Numbered from the stretch's first letter, positions 43,061-54,910 are shown. The stretch is 64,000 nucleotides of DNA from Siphonodentalium dalli (GCA_032622095.1 CP136063.1:208247934-208311933), one strand, 5' to 3'. Notes: generated by a model from the letters alone, not told the origin. Translations and numbers: made by a program.

Positions 43061-43430
43061 CAATATGGCAAATTGTGCTCACACAATCTGAACTGACGTC
43101 CATGGAACATACACAGTGTTATCAGGAAAAGGAATAAGCATCTCGATTCACTCCTGAATATTATAGGTGGAGAGCCCAAGCCAACAGAGATTGTCAATTA
43201 AAACTCTATCCTGTGTGGATGCGGTACTGAAGAGGATGAAGGGTGGTGATTGATATGGTCTCCATGAAATACTTTATCTGCGTCTACACACAGCATGCTC
43301 AACAACAGCATGAGTAACTTGGGAAGTTAATCCCTAACTGTTTGTTGAATAATCATATTTTCCACTAAATGGTCATTGTTTTTAAAAATATAAACAGTTA
43401 TATTATTCGTAATAAATCTGACTTCATTGT
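43061..43430. other. Unannotated sequence
   Basis: No gene or repeat recognised between the hairpin MITE and the 78-bp array. Confidence 0.45.
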
Positions 43431-44933
43431 ATGCGTAGAAGATCTGGATGTACAATTCGTTGGTACACAAACAAAATGAGAGTACAGAAAGTATCTCCAT
43501 CGTCGCGCTTCCCAAGACATACAACGCCCCTTACATTTAGAAGAGATCGCTTCGTGAAAGAACAATTTGTAACTTCATCATCACGCTTCCCAAGACATAC
43601 AACACCCCTTACATTTAGAAGAGATCGCTTCGTGAAAGAACAATTTGTTACTTCATCATCACGCTTCCCAAGACATACAACGCCCCTTACATTTAGAAGA
43701 GATCGCTTCGTGAAAGAACAATTTGTAACTTCATCATCACGCTTCCCAAGACATACAACGCCCCTTACAATTAGAAGAGATCGCTTCGTGAAAGAACAAT
43801 CTGTAACTTCATCATCACGCTTCCCAAGACATACAACGCCCCTTTCATTTAGAAGAGATCGCTTCGTGAAAGAACAATTTGTAACTTCATCATCACGCTT
43901 CCCAAGACATACAACGCCCCTTACATTTAGAAGAGATCGCTTCGTGAAAGAACAATTTGTAACTTCATCATCACGCTTCCCAAGACATACAACGCCCCTT
44001 ACAATTAGAAGAGATCGCTTCGTGAAAGAACAATCTGTAACTTCATCATCACGCTTCCCAAGACATACAACGACCCTTACATTTAGAAGAGATGGCTTCG
44101 TGAAAGAACAATTTGTAACTTCATCATCACGCTTCCCAAGACATACAACGCCCCTTACATTTAGAAGAGATCGCTTCGTGAAAGAACAATTTGTAACTTC
44201 ATCATCACGCTTCCCAAGACATACAACACCCCTTACATTTAGAAGAGATCGCTTCGTGAAAGAACAATCTGTAACTTCATCATCACGCTTCCCAAGACAT
44301 ACAACACCCCTTACAATTAGAAGAGATCGATTCATGAAAGAAAAATTTGTAACTTCATCATCATGCTTCCCAAGACATACAACGCCCCTTACATTTAGAA
44401 GAGATCGCTTCGTGAAAGAACAATTTGTAACTTCATCATCACGCTTCCCAAGACATACAACGCCCCTTACATTTAGAAGAGATCGCTTCGTGAAAGAACA
44501 ATCTGCAACTTCATCATCACGCTTCCCAAGACATACAACGCCCCTTACATTTAGAAGAGATCGCTTCGTGAAAGAACAATTTGTACCTTCATCATCACGC
44601 TTCCCAAGACATACAACGCCCCTTACATTTAGAAGAGATCGCTTCGTGAAAGAACAATTTGTAACTTCATCATCACGCTTCCCAAGACATACAACACCCC
44701 TTACATTTAGAAGAGATCGCTTCGTGAAAGAACAATCTGTAACGTCATCATCACGCTTCCCAAGACATACAACACCCCTTACAATTAGAAGAGATCGATT
44801 CATGAAAGAAAAATTTGTAACTTCATCATCACGCTTCCCAAGACATACAACACCCCTTACGTTTAGCAGAGATCGCTTCGTGAAAGAACAATTTGTAACT
44901 TCGCCTAAATGCAATCAGGCTTTAGTCTCTTAA
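43431..44933 (+). CDS. Possible repetitive ORF over the 78-bp minisatellite (500 codons)
   Basis: ATG at 43431, stop at 44931. About 18 repeats of 26 residues (RFPRHTTPL / TFRRDRFVKEQ / FVTSSS) are strongly basic, with no signal peptide and no known domain. The minus strand is equally open (43424-44914, 496 codons). An open frame follows simply from a unit length divisible by three. Between units, amino-acid-changing differences (F/I, F/S, V/M, Q/K, R/G, R/C, P/T, T/P) outnumber silent ones (T, R and V codons), so I see no purifying selection. Most likely non-coding. Confidence 0.2.
   Translation: MRRRSGCTIRWYTNKMRVQKVSPSSRFPRHTTPLTFRRDRFVKEQFVTSSSRFPRHTTPLTFRRDRFVKEQFVTSSSRFPRHTTPLTFRRDRFVKEQFVTSSSRFPRHTTPLTIRRDRFVKEQSVTSSSRFPRHTTPLSFRRDRFVKEQFVTSSSRFPRHTTPLTFRRDRFVKEQFVTSSSRFPRHTTPLTIRRDRFVKEQSVTSSSRFPRHTTTLTFRRDGFVKEQFVTSSSRFPRHTTPLTFRRDRFVKEQFVTSSSRFPRHTTPLTFRRDRFVKEQSVTSSSRFPRHTTPLTIRRDRFMKEKFVTSSSCFPRHTTPLTFRRDRFVKEQFVTSSSRFPRHTTPLTFRRDRFVKEQSATSSSRFPRHTTPLTFRRDRFVKEQFVPSSSRFPRHTTPLTFRRDRFVKEQFVTSSSRFPRHTTPLTFRRDRFVKEQSVTSSSRFPRHTTPLTIRRDRFMKEKFVTSSSRFPRHTTPLTFSRDRFVKEQFVTSPKCNQALVS
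43495..44905 (+). repeat. 78-bp minisatellite, about 18 copies
   Basis: The unit runs ACTTCATCATCACGCTTCCC, AAGACATACAACGCCCCTTA, CATTTAGAAGAGATCGCTTC, GTGAAAGAACAATTTGTA. Every copy has the same length, so the array is in frame throughout. A two-unit variant block (CAATCTGTAAC... followed by GATTCATGAAAGAAAAATTT) occurs at about 44260-44350 and again at 44728-44818, 468 bp or six units apart, which is higher-order structure from segmental copying. Confidence 0.97.
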
Positions 44934-45184
44934 CAGACATTCCAAAACAACACAGTTATGTTCATATTCAAGTTGTCTGATACAATGAACACACCCGTGT
45001 ACGTGGTATCGCCAAACCAGAAGTATCGCCAAACCAGACCATGCGATTTTGATAAATGAACATATCTTCCCTCAGATAAATCTATATATCTCCCAGTTGA
45101 ATGGTGATATCCACTATTCAAAACATAGTTTCGTAAAGCGGAATGTTCCCCCAATGGGATAGTGACTATATAGCTTGCTCTCAT
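44930..45184 (-). CDS. Hypothetical 84-codon ORF, possible exon
   Basis: ATG at 45184. The composition is protein-like (PLGEHSALRNYVLNSGYHHS, GRYIDLSEGRYVHLSKSHG, WFGDTTYTGV, ending NITVLFWNVC). The WFGDT-TYTG segment comes from a DNA word (CTGGTTTGGCGATAC) doubled here. It recurs on the plus strand at 47556-47600 and, diverged, at 54427-54470, where a CAG precedes it. This could mark a shared exon or just a dispersed repeat. No family recognised. Confidence 0.28.
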   Translation of the reverse strand: MRASYIVTIPLGEHSALRNYVLNSGYHHSTGRYIDLSEGRYVHLSKSHGLVWRYFWFGDTTYTGVFIVSDNLNMNITVLFWNVC

Positions 45185-45329
45185 CCCGATAAATTTAATG
45201 GAAATTCCAGCTTATTTCCAATTTTATCATAAATAGTTGACACTTTTTGACGTTAGGTAGTTCGTTTGAAACATAATTATCAGCCATGCATTGACGGTGG
45301 ATAATGCGTATATCAACAGAACAAGATAT

Positions 45330-45534
45330 GTTTAATTAGCCATAAAATTGTCTAGCATACAGAGCGGTTCGCAAAAATACTATCCGCGACCAGGTGTCAA
45401 TGCCGCGGATCGATCCTGCGATGAGATGTCGCCAAACCAGATTTGGGATGTCAAAGATGCGGATGATATACGTCGCATTTTGACCGTTTCCCCATTATCA
45501 TTCGGACAGGCCGGCACATGGACCATCTTTAGGG
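45330..45534 (+). CDS. Candidate single exon
   Basis: An open frame with protein-like composition (YYPRPGVNAADRSCDEMSPN, QIWDVKDADDIRRILTVSPL, SFGQAGTWTIFR) lies between a possible acceptor (GCATACAG, ending 45361) and a good donor (TTTAGGGTGAGG, near 45531). Only one exon is visible and no partner exons were found. It shares TCGCCAAACCAGA with the 45010 region, so a repeat origin is possible. Confidence 0.25.
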
Positions 45535-46904
45535 TGAGGGTGCATGTGCATGCAAGGGCGAAAACGTGTATATATATGTTTGTGTTTTGTGTGCTAATGT
45601 CATATTAATAGTATAGGCTATTTTGTGTTATTTGATATAATAGGCCCGGAACTGTACAACGAATGGAAACATTAAATCAGTGTAAATCATGAGTTAGCAG
45701 GGACGTGACTAGAGGGTCCCTGTAATAATAATTCTAGAACCGAACAAGCCGAAAACTAAATCTGCGAACAATACGCTTTGAAAGTCATCGTGACGCTGAC
45801 CATCCATAACAATTTTGGTTAGAATCATATACCAAACTCTGAAATGTATGCTCAGATGGATTCCGCTGATAAGGTCAGATAAGATTCGTTTCGGTTAAAT
45901 ATACATATCAATTACAGTATAAGCGTGTTTCAAAGTGAAGTGCATATTACCAATAGCAGTAAGTATATGTTGTATATATAGTATGCATATACCCACATGC
46001 AGGGTAAATCGATAAACAAAGTAGGATTCTGGGTTCCTACATGTAACTGTTAATTGTTTTGTGTCATTACTTTCAATTGTGTTTTGGCAAGCCATTATGT
46101 ATACGTCACACCACTCATATCCGAATGCCAGCCACTCCACGCGCATGCACCAAAACCCCACCAAACTAACGCGCAATTACGAACGAATAGCCCAGTCTGA
46201 CGCCCCAACCAACATACATGTACACATGCGTCCATACATCGAAATACACGCGGAAAAGGCCATATATGCACACACCCTATACCACACCACAGCAAAGCCA
46301 ACCCACAACAGCCCCCATGTGCACGTGTACGCGATTTCTTATCTATATTGTTTGCATGTGCCACGATTATATTTATATGTACATGTATGTATTGTGTATT
46401 AATATCTACACTGTGTCATACCGAACACTTCCGGCGATTGGAGAATAAATTCTGAGTCTGATTCTGTTTAAACGTGGTGTTGCTGGCCACATGTGTTACA
46501 TAGACACAATAAAGATGTGAGAGGCCAATCGACATCCAGATGAGAAGGCACACAAGTGTGCCCCACATGATACATTGTGTTGATATGTGTATGGATGTTT
46601 AGGGTTAAAATAGAATCGTCACAATATTATCTGATGACTCTTGAAAAAGCCAGACATTGTATAATTTTTAGCTATACGATATCTGTATATTTGACACGAT
46701 GATCGGTTTCTTTGTCGTGTAACGGTCTACTCGAGTGGGAACGAGTCATAAAGTCTGTAAAATAACATGATTATAACAAATCGTTGATAATTCGTAGCGT
46801 TTCCTCCTACATGTGAGGTATGTATACACACCACAAGTGTGTTAATACTAAACGAATATCCGGTTAGCTGCGTTCATACGAACGACAGCATTCACGTTCG
46901 TGTG
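45535..46904. other. Unannotated sequence with a CA/ACAC-rich stretch
   Basis: 45697-45720 (CAGGGACGTGACTAGAGGGTCC) resembles the complement of 58147-58168 and has the look of a hAT-type terminus, but no partner end was found. 46090-46330 is rich in CA/ACAC/CCA words, and the ORFs there on both strands are artefacts of that composition. Confidence 0.4.
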
Positions 46905-47620
46905 ATCAAGGCATCACGTTATCATTCATTCACCTTTTTGAAATCGCAAATTTGAATGCTGAGATGGATGTTCAATTAATTTCAATTAAATCCATTCATA
47001 ATAGATATGTACACAATATTTCCAACATGTTATGGATTCATATTTCAGATGACATTCGCAGTCCAATTGATCAGTGTCAGATTCACATAAAAACATGCAA
47101 AAATACATCAGAACTCCTTAAGTGCTACGCATATTGACTACACAGAAGATCCGCTTTTAGTGGTCTTGGTCCGCGACTTTGACATCTATCTGGACCGACA
47201 GTTATCCCTCTATATCGCGCGCATATTGAGAATGACACTGATTTTTTTTAATCTGTTCAATCTATGCTTCATTGACAGATTCGACTATATACCGGCATTT
47301 GTTTTGGCAGTGTTGATGGCCAGGAACTATAAGAGTGGATGAATGTTTTCGAAAATTTAAGTGAAAAAAAGCAAAAACACTATTGAAAAAATTCGCAAAA
47401 TATTATTAAATGGTTTGATCTGGGAGAACTGACAGTGGGTGGGTAAATACTCCTGCTTCGTGTGGACGTACACATACGTTGTTCGTTGTCTGTTTTACGA
47501 TGATAAACAAACATATTCCCATATCATAATACGTGAAAATTACTTTCCCAAATCAGTCTGGTTTGGCGATACTTTCGGGTTTTGTGATACCACATACACG
47601 GGGGTGATGAAGGGTTCGTT
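46905..47620 (+). repeat. 0.7-kb direct repeat, left copy, flanking the 22-bp minisatellite at a distance
   Basis: Long ordered similarity to 53833-54470: GTGATCAAGGCATCACGTTA, TCATTCATTCACCTTTTTGA, GATGACATTCGCAGTCCAAT, AGAAGATCCG, TGGTCCGCGACTTTGACAT, AATGGTTTGATCTGGGAGAA, CTCCTGCTTCGTGTGGACGT. Indels of tens of bases separate the copies. Short frames (61-71 codons) are not conserved across indels, so it looks non-coding. Confidence 0.82.
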
Positions 47621-48883
47621 GTTTCTTTATTTTATAACGGTACGTTTTCTTTAAAGCATCAGTCTGGCCTAAAAGCATCATAACAATTCAGCAGGACCCA
47701 CCAGCACCATAGCACATTAGCAGGACCACTTGGTATAACGACGGTTCGAAAGATGTGGACCAATACAGTGTCGAACACGTGCTATGATATGTGTTTTGCG
47801 TGTACCAATAACGTGATCGGGTTTGAACGCACTGTAATCAAAAGTTTGCCGCCGTCAATAAGATCGCGGTTATGTCTTCAGACTAATCGCAATATTGAAC
47901 TGAAAATACGAATCACTTCGTATTACCACTGGCTTAATTATTAGCCTAGTGTATATTTCGTTTGTGAATTTATAGGAATTAAAAGATAAACAAACATAGG
48001 AGCACTCGACGATGTTGACATAGATAGCAGGGTGTATGTCTATCACTGTAAGAAAGTCACCAGGCCACAGTCAATAGAATGCACAGGTATCAAGTGAACG
48101 TATGTACACATACCAAGGTGCCCCACGCTGAGTACCGACACTCAAATGGGTTAGTAGAACCTAGCTAAAGCTGAGAAGAAATTATCAAATATATAGACGT
48201 CGCGTTGTTGATTAATTCTAGGAAGACCAAGAGGTCCCCGTAGAAAAGAAATGTGATATGCATTCGGTTGAGTTTTATCTGTTGTATTGAAGATAAGTCG
48301 TCGTTCTTTATAGGCCATTGACGTCATCAGACAGTTTTTATCAAACTGTTCCATTGACCGTTGTGAATTGAAAATATTTAGCCCAACAACGAAGGTGTCA
48401 CCTCTAACTCCCATGATTCCTGAATACAAGTTAACAGAGAGCAGTGAATATATACTGCGTTCCGGTTAAGAAAATATATAATACAAGTTGTAGTTATTTC
48501 ACACTAATTTGACCATTTTCACACATTGGCTGAATTAATGTTCATAATGGATGCATGAGACTGAATTACATTAAAATATGTCATTATAGATAAGAAATAA
48601 TCCAAACATTTGATGAATTTGATGCTATATATAAGTTGGGTATACCAGCCTTGTTGTTGAACCCTTATAACACCTGTTAAAATGGGCATATGAATCCAGA
48701 GTGCCTTGTATATTGTTCAAATTAATCAGCCGTGTTTATTTTATAAAAAAAAAACATATCTATTCAGACGTCCTTGTGGAATGAATGTGTATCAACCAGT
48801 TCCATCCAACAGATTGATAAGTTCCATCCAACAGATTGATATATCTTCCTCTTGTAAATGATCGCCACAACACGGAAATAGCG
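47621..48883. other. Unannotated sequence before the minisatellite
   Basis: It contains the 92-codon ORF described separately and a short tandem doublet (TTCCATCCAACAGATTGATA) at 48800-48843. Nothing else is recognised. Confidence 0.4.
48151..48429 (-). CDS. Hypothetical 92-codon ORF
   Basis: ATG at 48429, stop TAA at 48151. The composition is balanced and protein-like (GVRGDTFVVGLNIFNSQRSM, AYKERRLIFNTTDKTQPNAY, GPLGLPRINQQRDVYIFDNF), unlike most short frames here. No motif or family is recognised, and no neighbouring exons or promoter can be shown. Confidence 0.28.
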   Translation of the reverse strand: MYSGIMGVRGDTFVVGLNIFNSQRSMEQFDKNCLMTSMAYKERRLIFNTTDKTQPNAYHISFLRGPLGLPRINQQRDVYIFDNFFSALARFY

Positions 48884-51800
48884 CGAATATACAAGAAGAA
48901 GGCGATTAATATACAAGAAGAAGGCGATTAATATACAAGGAGAAGGCGATTAATATACAAGGAGAAGGCGATTAATATACTAGGAGAAGGCGATTAATAT
49001 ACAAGGAGAAGGCGATTAATATACAAGGATAAGGCGATTAATATACAAGGAGAAGGCGATTAATATACTAGGAGAAGGCGATTAATATACTAGGAGAAGG
49101 CGATTAATATACAAGGAGAAGGCGATTAATATACAAGGAGAAGGCGATTATACAAGGAGGAGGCGATTAATATACTAGGAGAAGGCGATTAATATACAAG
49201 GAGAAGGCGATTAATATACTAGGAGAAGGCGATTAATATACTAGGGGAAGGCGATTAATATACTAGGAGAAGGCGATTAATATACTAGGAGAAGGCGATT
49301 AATATACAAGGAGAAGGCGATTAATATACTAGGAGAAGGCGATTAATATACAAGGAGAAGGCGATTAATATACAAGGAGAAGACGATTAATATACTAGGA
49401 GAAGGCGATTAATATACAAGGAGAAGGCGATTAATATACTAGGAGAAGGCGATTAATATACAAGGAGAAGGCGATTAATATACTAGGAGAATGCGATTAA
49501 TATACAAGGAGAAGGCGATTATACAAGGAGAAGGCGATTAATATACAAGGTGAATGCGATTAATATACAAGGAGAATGCGACTAATATACAAGGAGAAGG
49601 CGATTATACAAGGAGAATGCGATTAATATACAAGGAGAAGGCGATTATACAAGGAGAATGCGATTAATATACAAGGAGAATGCGATTAATATACAAGGAG
49701 AAGGCGATTATACAAGAAGAATGCGATTACTATACAAGGAGAATGCGATTAATATACAAGGAGAAGGCGATTAATATACAAGGAGAAGGCGATTAATATA
49801 CTAGGAGAAGGCGATTAATATACAAGGAGAAGGCGATTAATATACTAGGAGAAGGCGATTAATATACAAGGAGAAGGCGATTAATATACTAGGAGAATGC
49901 GATTAATATACAAGGAGAAGGCGATTATACAAGGAGAAGGCGATTAATATACAAGGTGAATGCGATTAATATACAAGGAGAATGCGACTAATATACAAGG
50001 AGAAGGCGATTATACAAGGAGAATGCGATTAATATACAAGGAGAAGGCGATTATACAAGGAGAATGCGATTAATATACAAGGAGAATGCGATTAATATAC
50101 AAGGAGAAGGCGATTATACAAGAAGAATGCGATTACTATACAAGGAGAATGCGATTAATATACAAGGAGAAGGCGATTAATATACAAGGAGAAGGCGATT
50201 AATATACTAGGAGAAGGCGATTAATATACAAGGAGAAGGCGAATATACAAGGAGAATATACAAGGAGAAGGCGACTATACAAGGAGAAGGGGATTGTACA
50301 AGGAGAAGGCGATTAATATACAAGGAGAAGGCGAATATACAAGGAGAAGGCGAATATACAAGGATAATGCGAATATACAAGAAGGCGAATATACAAGGAG
50401 AATGCGATTAATATACAAGGAGAATGCGATTATACAAGGAGAATGCGATTAATATACAAGGAGAAGGCGAATATACAAGGAGAAGGCGACTAATATACAA
50501 GGATAAGGCGATTAATATACAAGGAGAAGGCGAATATACAAGGAGAAGGCGATTAATATACAAGGAGAAGGCGATTAATATACAAGGAGAAGGCGATTAA
50601 TATACTAGGGGAAGGCGATTAATATACTAGGAGAAGGCGATTAATATACAAGGAGAAGGCGATTAATATACTAGAAGAAGGCGATTAATATACAAGGAGA
50701 AGGCGATTAATATACAAGGAAAAGGCGATTAATATACAAGGAGAAGGCGATTAATATACTAGGAGAATGCGATTAATATACAAGGAGAATGCGATTAATA
50801 TACAAGGAGAAGGCGATTATACAAGGTGAATGCGATTAATATACAAGGAGAATGCGATTAATATACAAGGAGAAGGCGATTATACAATGAGAATGCGATT
50901 AATATACAAGGAGAATGCGATTAATATACAAGGAGAAGGCGATTATACAAGGAGAATGCGATTAATATACAAGGAGAATGCGATTATACAAGGAGAATGC
51001 GATTAATATACAAGGAGAATGCGACAAATATACAAGGAGAAGGCGATTATACAAGGAGAATGCGATTAATATACAAGAAGGCGATTAATATACAAGGAGA
51101 AGGCGATTAATATACTAGGAGAAGGCGATTAATATACAAGGAGAAGGCGAATATACAAGGAGAATATACAAGGAGAAGGCGACTATACAAGGTGAAGGCG
51201 AATATACAAGGAGAAGGGGATTGTACAAGGAGAAGGCGATTAATATACAAGGAGAAGGCGAATATACAAGAAGGCGAATATACAAGGAGAATGCGAATAT
51301 ACAAGGAGATGGCGAATATACAAGGAGAATGCGATTAATATACAAGGAGAATGCTATTATACAAGGAGAATGCGATTAATATACAAGGAGAATGCGATTA
51401 ATATACAAGGAGAATGCGATTATACAAGGAGAATGCGATTAATATACAAGGAGAAGGCGAATATATAAGGAGAAGGCGATTAATATACAAGGATAAGGCG
51501 ATTAATATACAAGGAGAATGCGAATATACAAGGAGAAGGCGATTAATATACAAGGAGAAGGCGATTAATATACAAGGAGAAGGCGATTAATATACAAGGA
51601 GAAGGCGAATATACAAGGAGAAGGCGATTAATATACAAGGAGAAGGCTATTAATATACTAGGAGAAGGCGATTAATATACTAGGAGAAGGCGATTAATAT
51701 ACAAGGAGAAGGCGAATATACAAGGAGAAGGCGAATATACAAGGAGAAGGCGAACATACAAGGAGAAGGCGAATATATAAGGAGAAGGGGATTATACAAG

Positions 51801-53430
51801 GAGAAGGCGATCAATATACAAGGAGAAGGCGAATATACAAGGAGAAGGCGAATATACAAGGAGAAGACTAATATACAAGGAGAATGCGAATATACAAGGA
51901 GAAGGCGATTATACAAGGATAATGCGATTAATATACAAGGAGAATGCGATTATACAAGGAGAAGGCGATTAATATACAAGGAGAAGGCGAATATACAAGG
52001 AGAATGCGATTAATATACAAGGAGAAGGCGATTAATATACAAGGAGAAGGCGAATATACAAGGAGAAGGCGATTAATATACAAGGAGAAGGCGATTAATA
52101 TACAAGGAGAATGCGATTAAGAAGAATATACAAGGAGAAGGCGAATATACAAGGAGAAGGCGAATATACAAGGAGAAGGGGATTATACAATGAGAATGCG
52201 GTTAATATACAAGGAGAAGGCGATTAATATACAAGGATAATGCGATTAATATACAAGGAAAAGGCGATTAATATACAAGGAGAAGGCGATTAATATACTA
52301 GGAGAAGGCGATTAATATACTAGGAGAAGGCGATTAATATACAAGGAGAAGGCGATTAATATACAAGGAGAATGCGATTAATATACAAGGAGAAGGCGAT
52401 TAATATACTAGGAGAAGGCGATTAATATACTAGGAGAAGGCGATAATATACTAGGAGAAGGCGATTAATATACTAGGTGAAGGCGATTAATATACAAGGA
52501 GAAGGCGATTAATATACTAGGAGAAGGCGATTAATATACAAGGAGAAGGCGATTAATATACAAGGAGAAGGCGATTAATATACTAGGAGAAGGCGATTAA
52601 TATACTAGGAGAAGGCGAATATACAAGGAGAAGGCGATTAATATACAAGGAAAAGGCGATTAATATACAAGGATAAGGCGATTAATATACTAGGAGAAGG
52701 CGATTAATATACAAAGAGAAGGCGAATATACAAGGAGAAGGCGAATATACAAGGAGAAGGCGAATATACAAGGAGAAGGCGAATATACAAGGAGAAGGGG
52801 ATTATACAAGGAGAAGGCGATAAATATACAAGGAGAAGGCGAATATACAAGGAGAAGGCGAATATACAAGGAGAATGCGAATATACAAGGATAATGCGAT
52901 TAATATACAAGGAGAATGCGATTATACAAGGAGAAGGCGATTAATATACAAGGAGAAGGCGAATATACAAGGAGAATGCGATTAATATACAAGGAGAAGG
53001 CGATTAATATACAAGGAGAAGGCGATTAATATACAAGGAGAAGGCGATTAATATACAAGGAGAATGCGAATATACAAAGAGAAGGCGATTAATATACAAG
53101 GAGAATGCGATTAAGAAGAATATACAAGGAGAAGGCGAATATACAAGGAGAAGGCGAATATACAAGGAGAAGGGGATTATACAAGGAGAATGCGGTTAAT
53201 ATACAAGGAGAAGGCGAATATACAAGGAGAAGGCGAATATACAAGGAGAATGCGAATATACAAGGAGAAGGCGAATATACAAGGATAATGCGATTAATAT
53301 ACAAGGAGAATGCGATTATACAAGCAGAATGCGATTAATATACAAGGAGAAGGCGAATATACAAGGAGAATGCGATTAATATACAAGGAGAAGGCGACTA
53401 AGAAGAATATACAAGGAGAAGGCGATTAAG
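48884..53430 (+). repeat. 4.5-kb minisatellite of 22/19-bp units
   Basis: The unit is GGCGATTAATATACAAGGAG plus AA (22 bp), with frequent 19-bp forms (GGCGATTATACAAGGAGAA, GGCGAATATACAAGGAGAA). Common variants are ACTAGG for ACAAGG, and TGCG for GGCG. Roughly 210 units. Higher-order copying is visible: the stretch near 49480-49830 recurs 406 bp later, and the rare word GATTAAGAAGAATATAC recurs 994 bp apart (52115, 53109). Ser/Pro/Leu/Tyr ORFs on the minus strand are artefacts. Confidence 0.97.
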
Positions 53431-53832
53431 ATGAAAGGAGGACTGGCTGTATACCACTCAACAAAAAAGTGATCATCTCATAGTATTAAAGATAAGCTAG
53501 TCAGAGCTTGGTTAATTCAATATCTAATAAAGTTTCTTCATATTTGTACTATCCGTTCATGTCCTACGATGGGTCACGTCGTCGTGGAGACGTTTTCAGT
53601 GTGAATGCCCCACTAATTACACACAAACTATATTTCTCTTTAAACGAACGTTTCTTTGACATCCTTCAGGTGGTTAATTTTCTTTTTCCCTCCACGTAAT
53701 CAACCCGCGATGGGTTACGGCGTCGCCTTGTCATCTTAAATATCATATATACTAGGGAATTGCCCGTAAAAAAAAATTATGGATGACAAACATGACATAC
53801 AGAAACATAGTTTAAGCTGATAATAAACGCGT
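53431..53832. other. Unannotated sequence after the minisatellite
   Basis: No gene or known repeat. GTCGTGGAGACG and similar short inverted words only. Confidence 0.45.
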
Positions 53833-54470
53833 GCGTGTGATCAAGGCATCACGTTATCATTCATTCACCTTTTTGAAATCGCAAATTTGAATGCTGAGAT
53901 GGATGTTCAATTAATTTCAATTAAAATCCATTCGTATAAATAGATATGTACACAATACATATTTCAGATGACATTCGCAGTCCAATTGATCAGTCTCAGA
54001 TACACACAAAAAACACGCGAAAACTCATCAGAACTCCGTATTTACTGCACAGAAGATCCGGTTTTAGTGACATCTTGGTCCGCGACTTTGACATATATCT
54101 AGACCGACAGTTTTATATATTTTCTTGATATTTTATTTTAAGTTTCAATGACATATTCAGTTATATGCCGGCATTTGTTTTGGCAGTGTCGAAGGCCAGG
54201 AACTATACTAGTGGATGGATGTTCTCGAAAATTTGAGTGAGAAAAACAAAAACACTATTGAAAAAATTCGCACAAAATTATTAAATGGTTTGATCTGGGA
54301 GAACTGACAGTGGGTGGGTAAATACTCCTGCTTCGTGTGGACGTACACATACGTTGTTCGTTGTCTGTTTTACGATGATAAACAAACATATTCCCGTATC
54401 ATATATACATGTATTCCCATATATTCAGTTTGGTTTGGCGATGCCTTCCGGTGTGGCTCTACCACGTGCA
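53833..54470 (+). repeat. 0.7-kb direct repeat, right copy
   Basis: Partner of 46905-47620. It begins GTGTGATCAAGGCATCACGT and ends at the TTTGGTTTGGCGATGCC segment. Shortened by deletions around 53950-54000 and 54100-54150. Confidence 0.82.
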
Positions 54471-54739
54471 CGGGGTGTAGGTTACTAAGTTATAGTGCTT
54501 TTAAGTCATTTGAGGTTAACGGTACCTATCCCGTGACATTCGAGATTCATGCTGATGATATGATGCGATACGATTTTTATGCATAAACACCAATAAAGGC
54601 AGTATGCTAACAATATATAATGCATAATGAAACAATAATTAATAAATAATTACATGCGAACATGGCATATCTATATAGCCACATGTGTTTATTGTGTGAT
54701 AGCATGCCTAATATTCATTCAGAACTTTTATCAAAGATG

Positions 54740-54861
54740 ATAATGATGCTGGTGAACATGATGGTGTAGTTGAGACGAGGATGATGAGAATGATGATGGT
54801 GGACGACGATGAAGATGATGAAGATGATAATCATGCTGATAATGATTTTGATTATGATGAA

Positions 54862-54910
<49 letters not shown>

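Noticed and set aside
46061-46402. His/Thr/Cys-rich ORFs on both strands
   Set aside because: Both follow from a CA/ACAC/TGTG-rich stretch; neither has a domain.
46905-47342. Multi-exon host gene in the 0.7-kb repeat
   Set aside because: Frames are short and broken by indels between the two copies, so no coding constraint is visible.
51107-53338. Several 63-78-codon ORFs rich in Ser, Pro, Leu, Tyr, or in Arg, Glu, Lys
   Set aside because: They are frames through the minisatellite; their repeat pattern is that of the 19-bp and 22-bp units.
48884-53430. CRISPR-like array of regularly spaced repeats
   Set aside because: Units are directly abutting 19/22-bp minisatellite repeats without unique spacers, in a eukaryotic context, and no cas genes are present.
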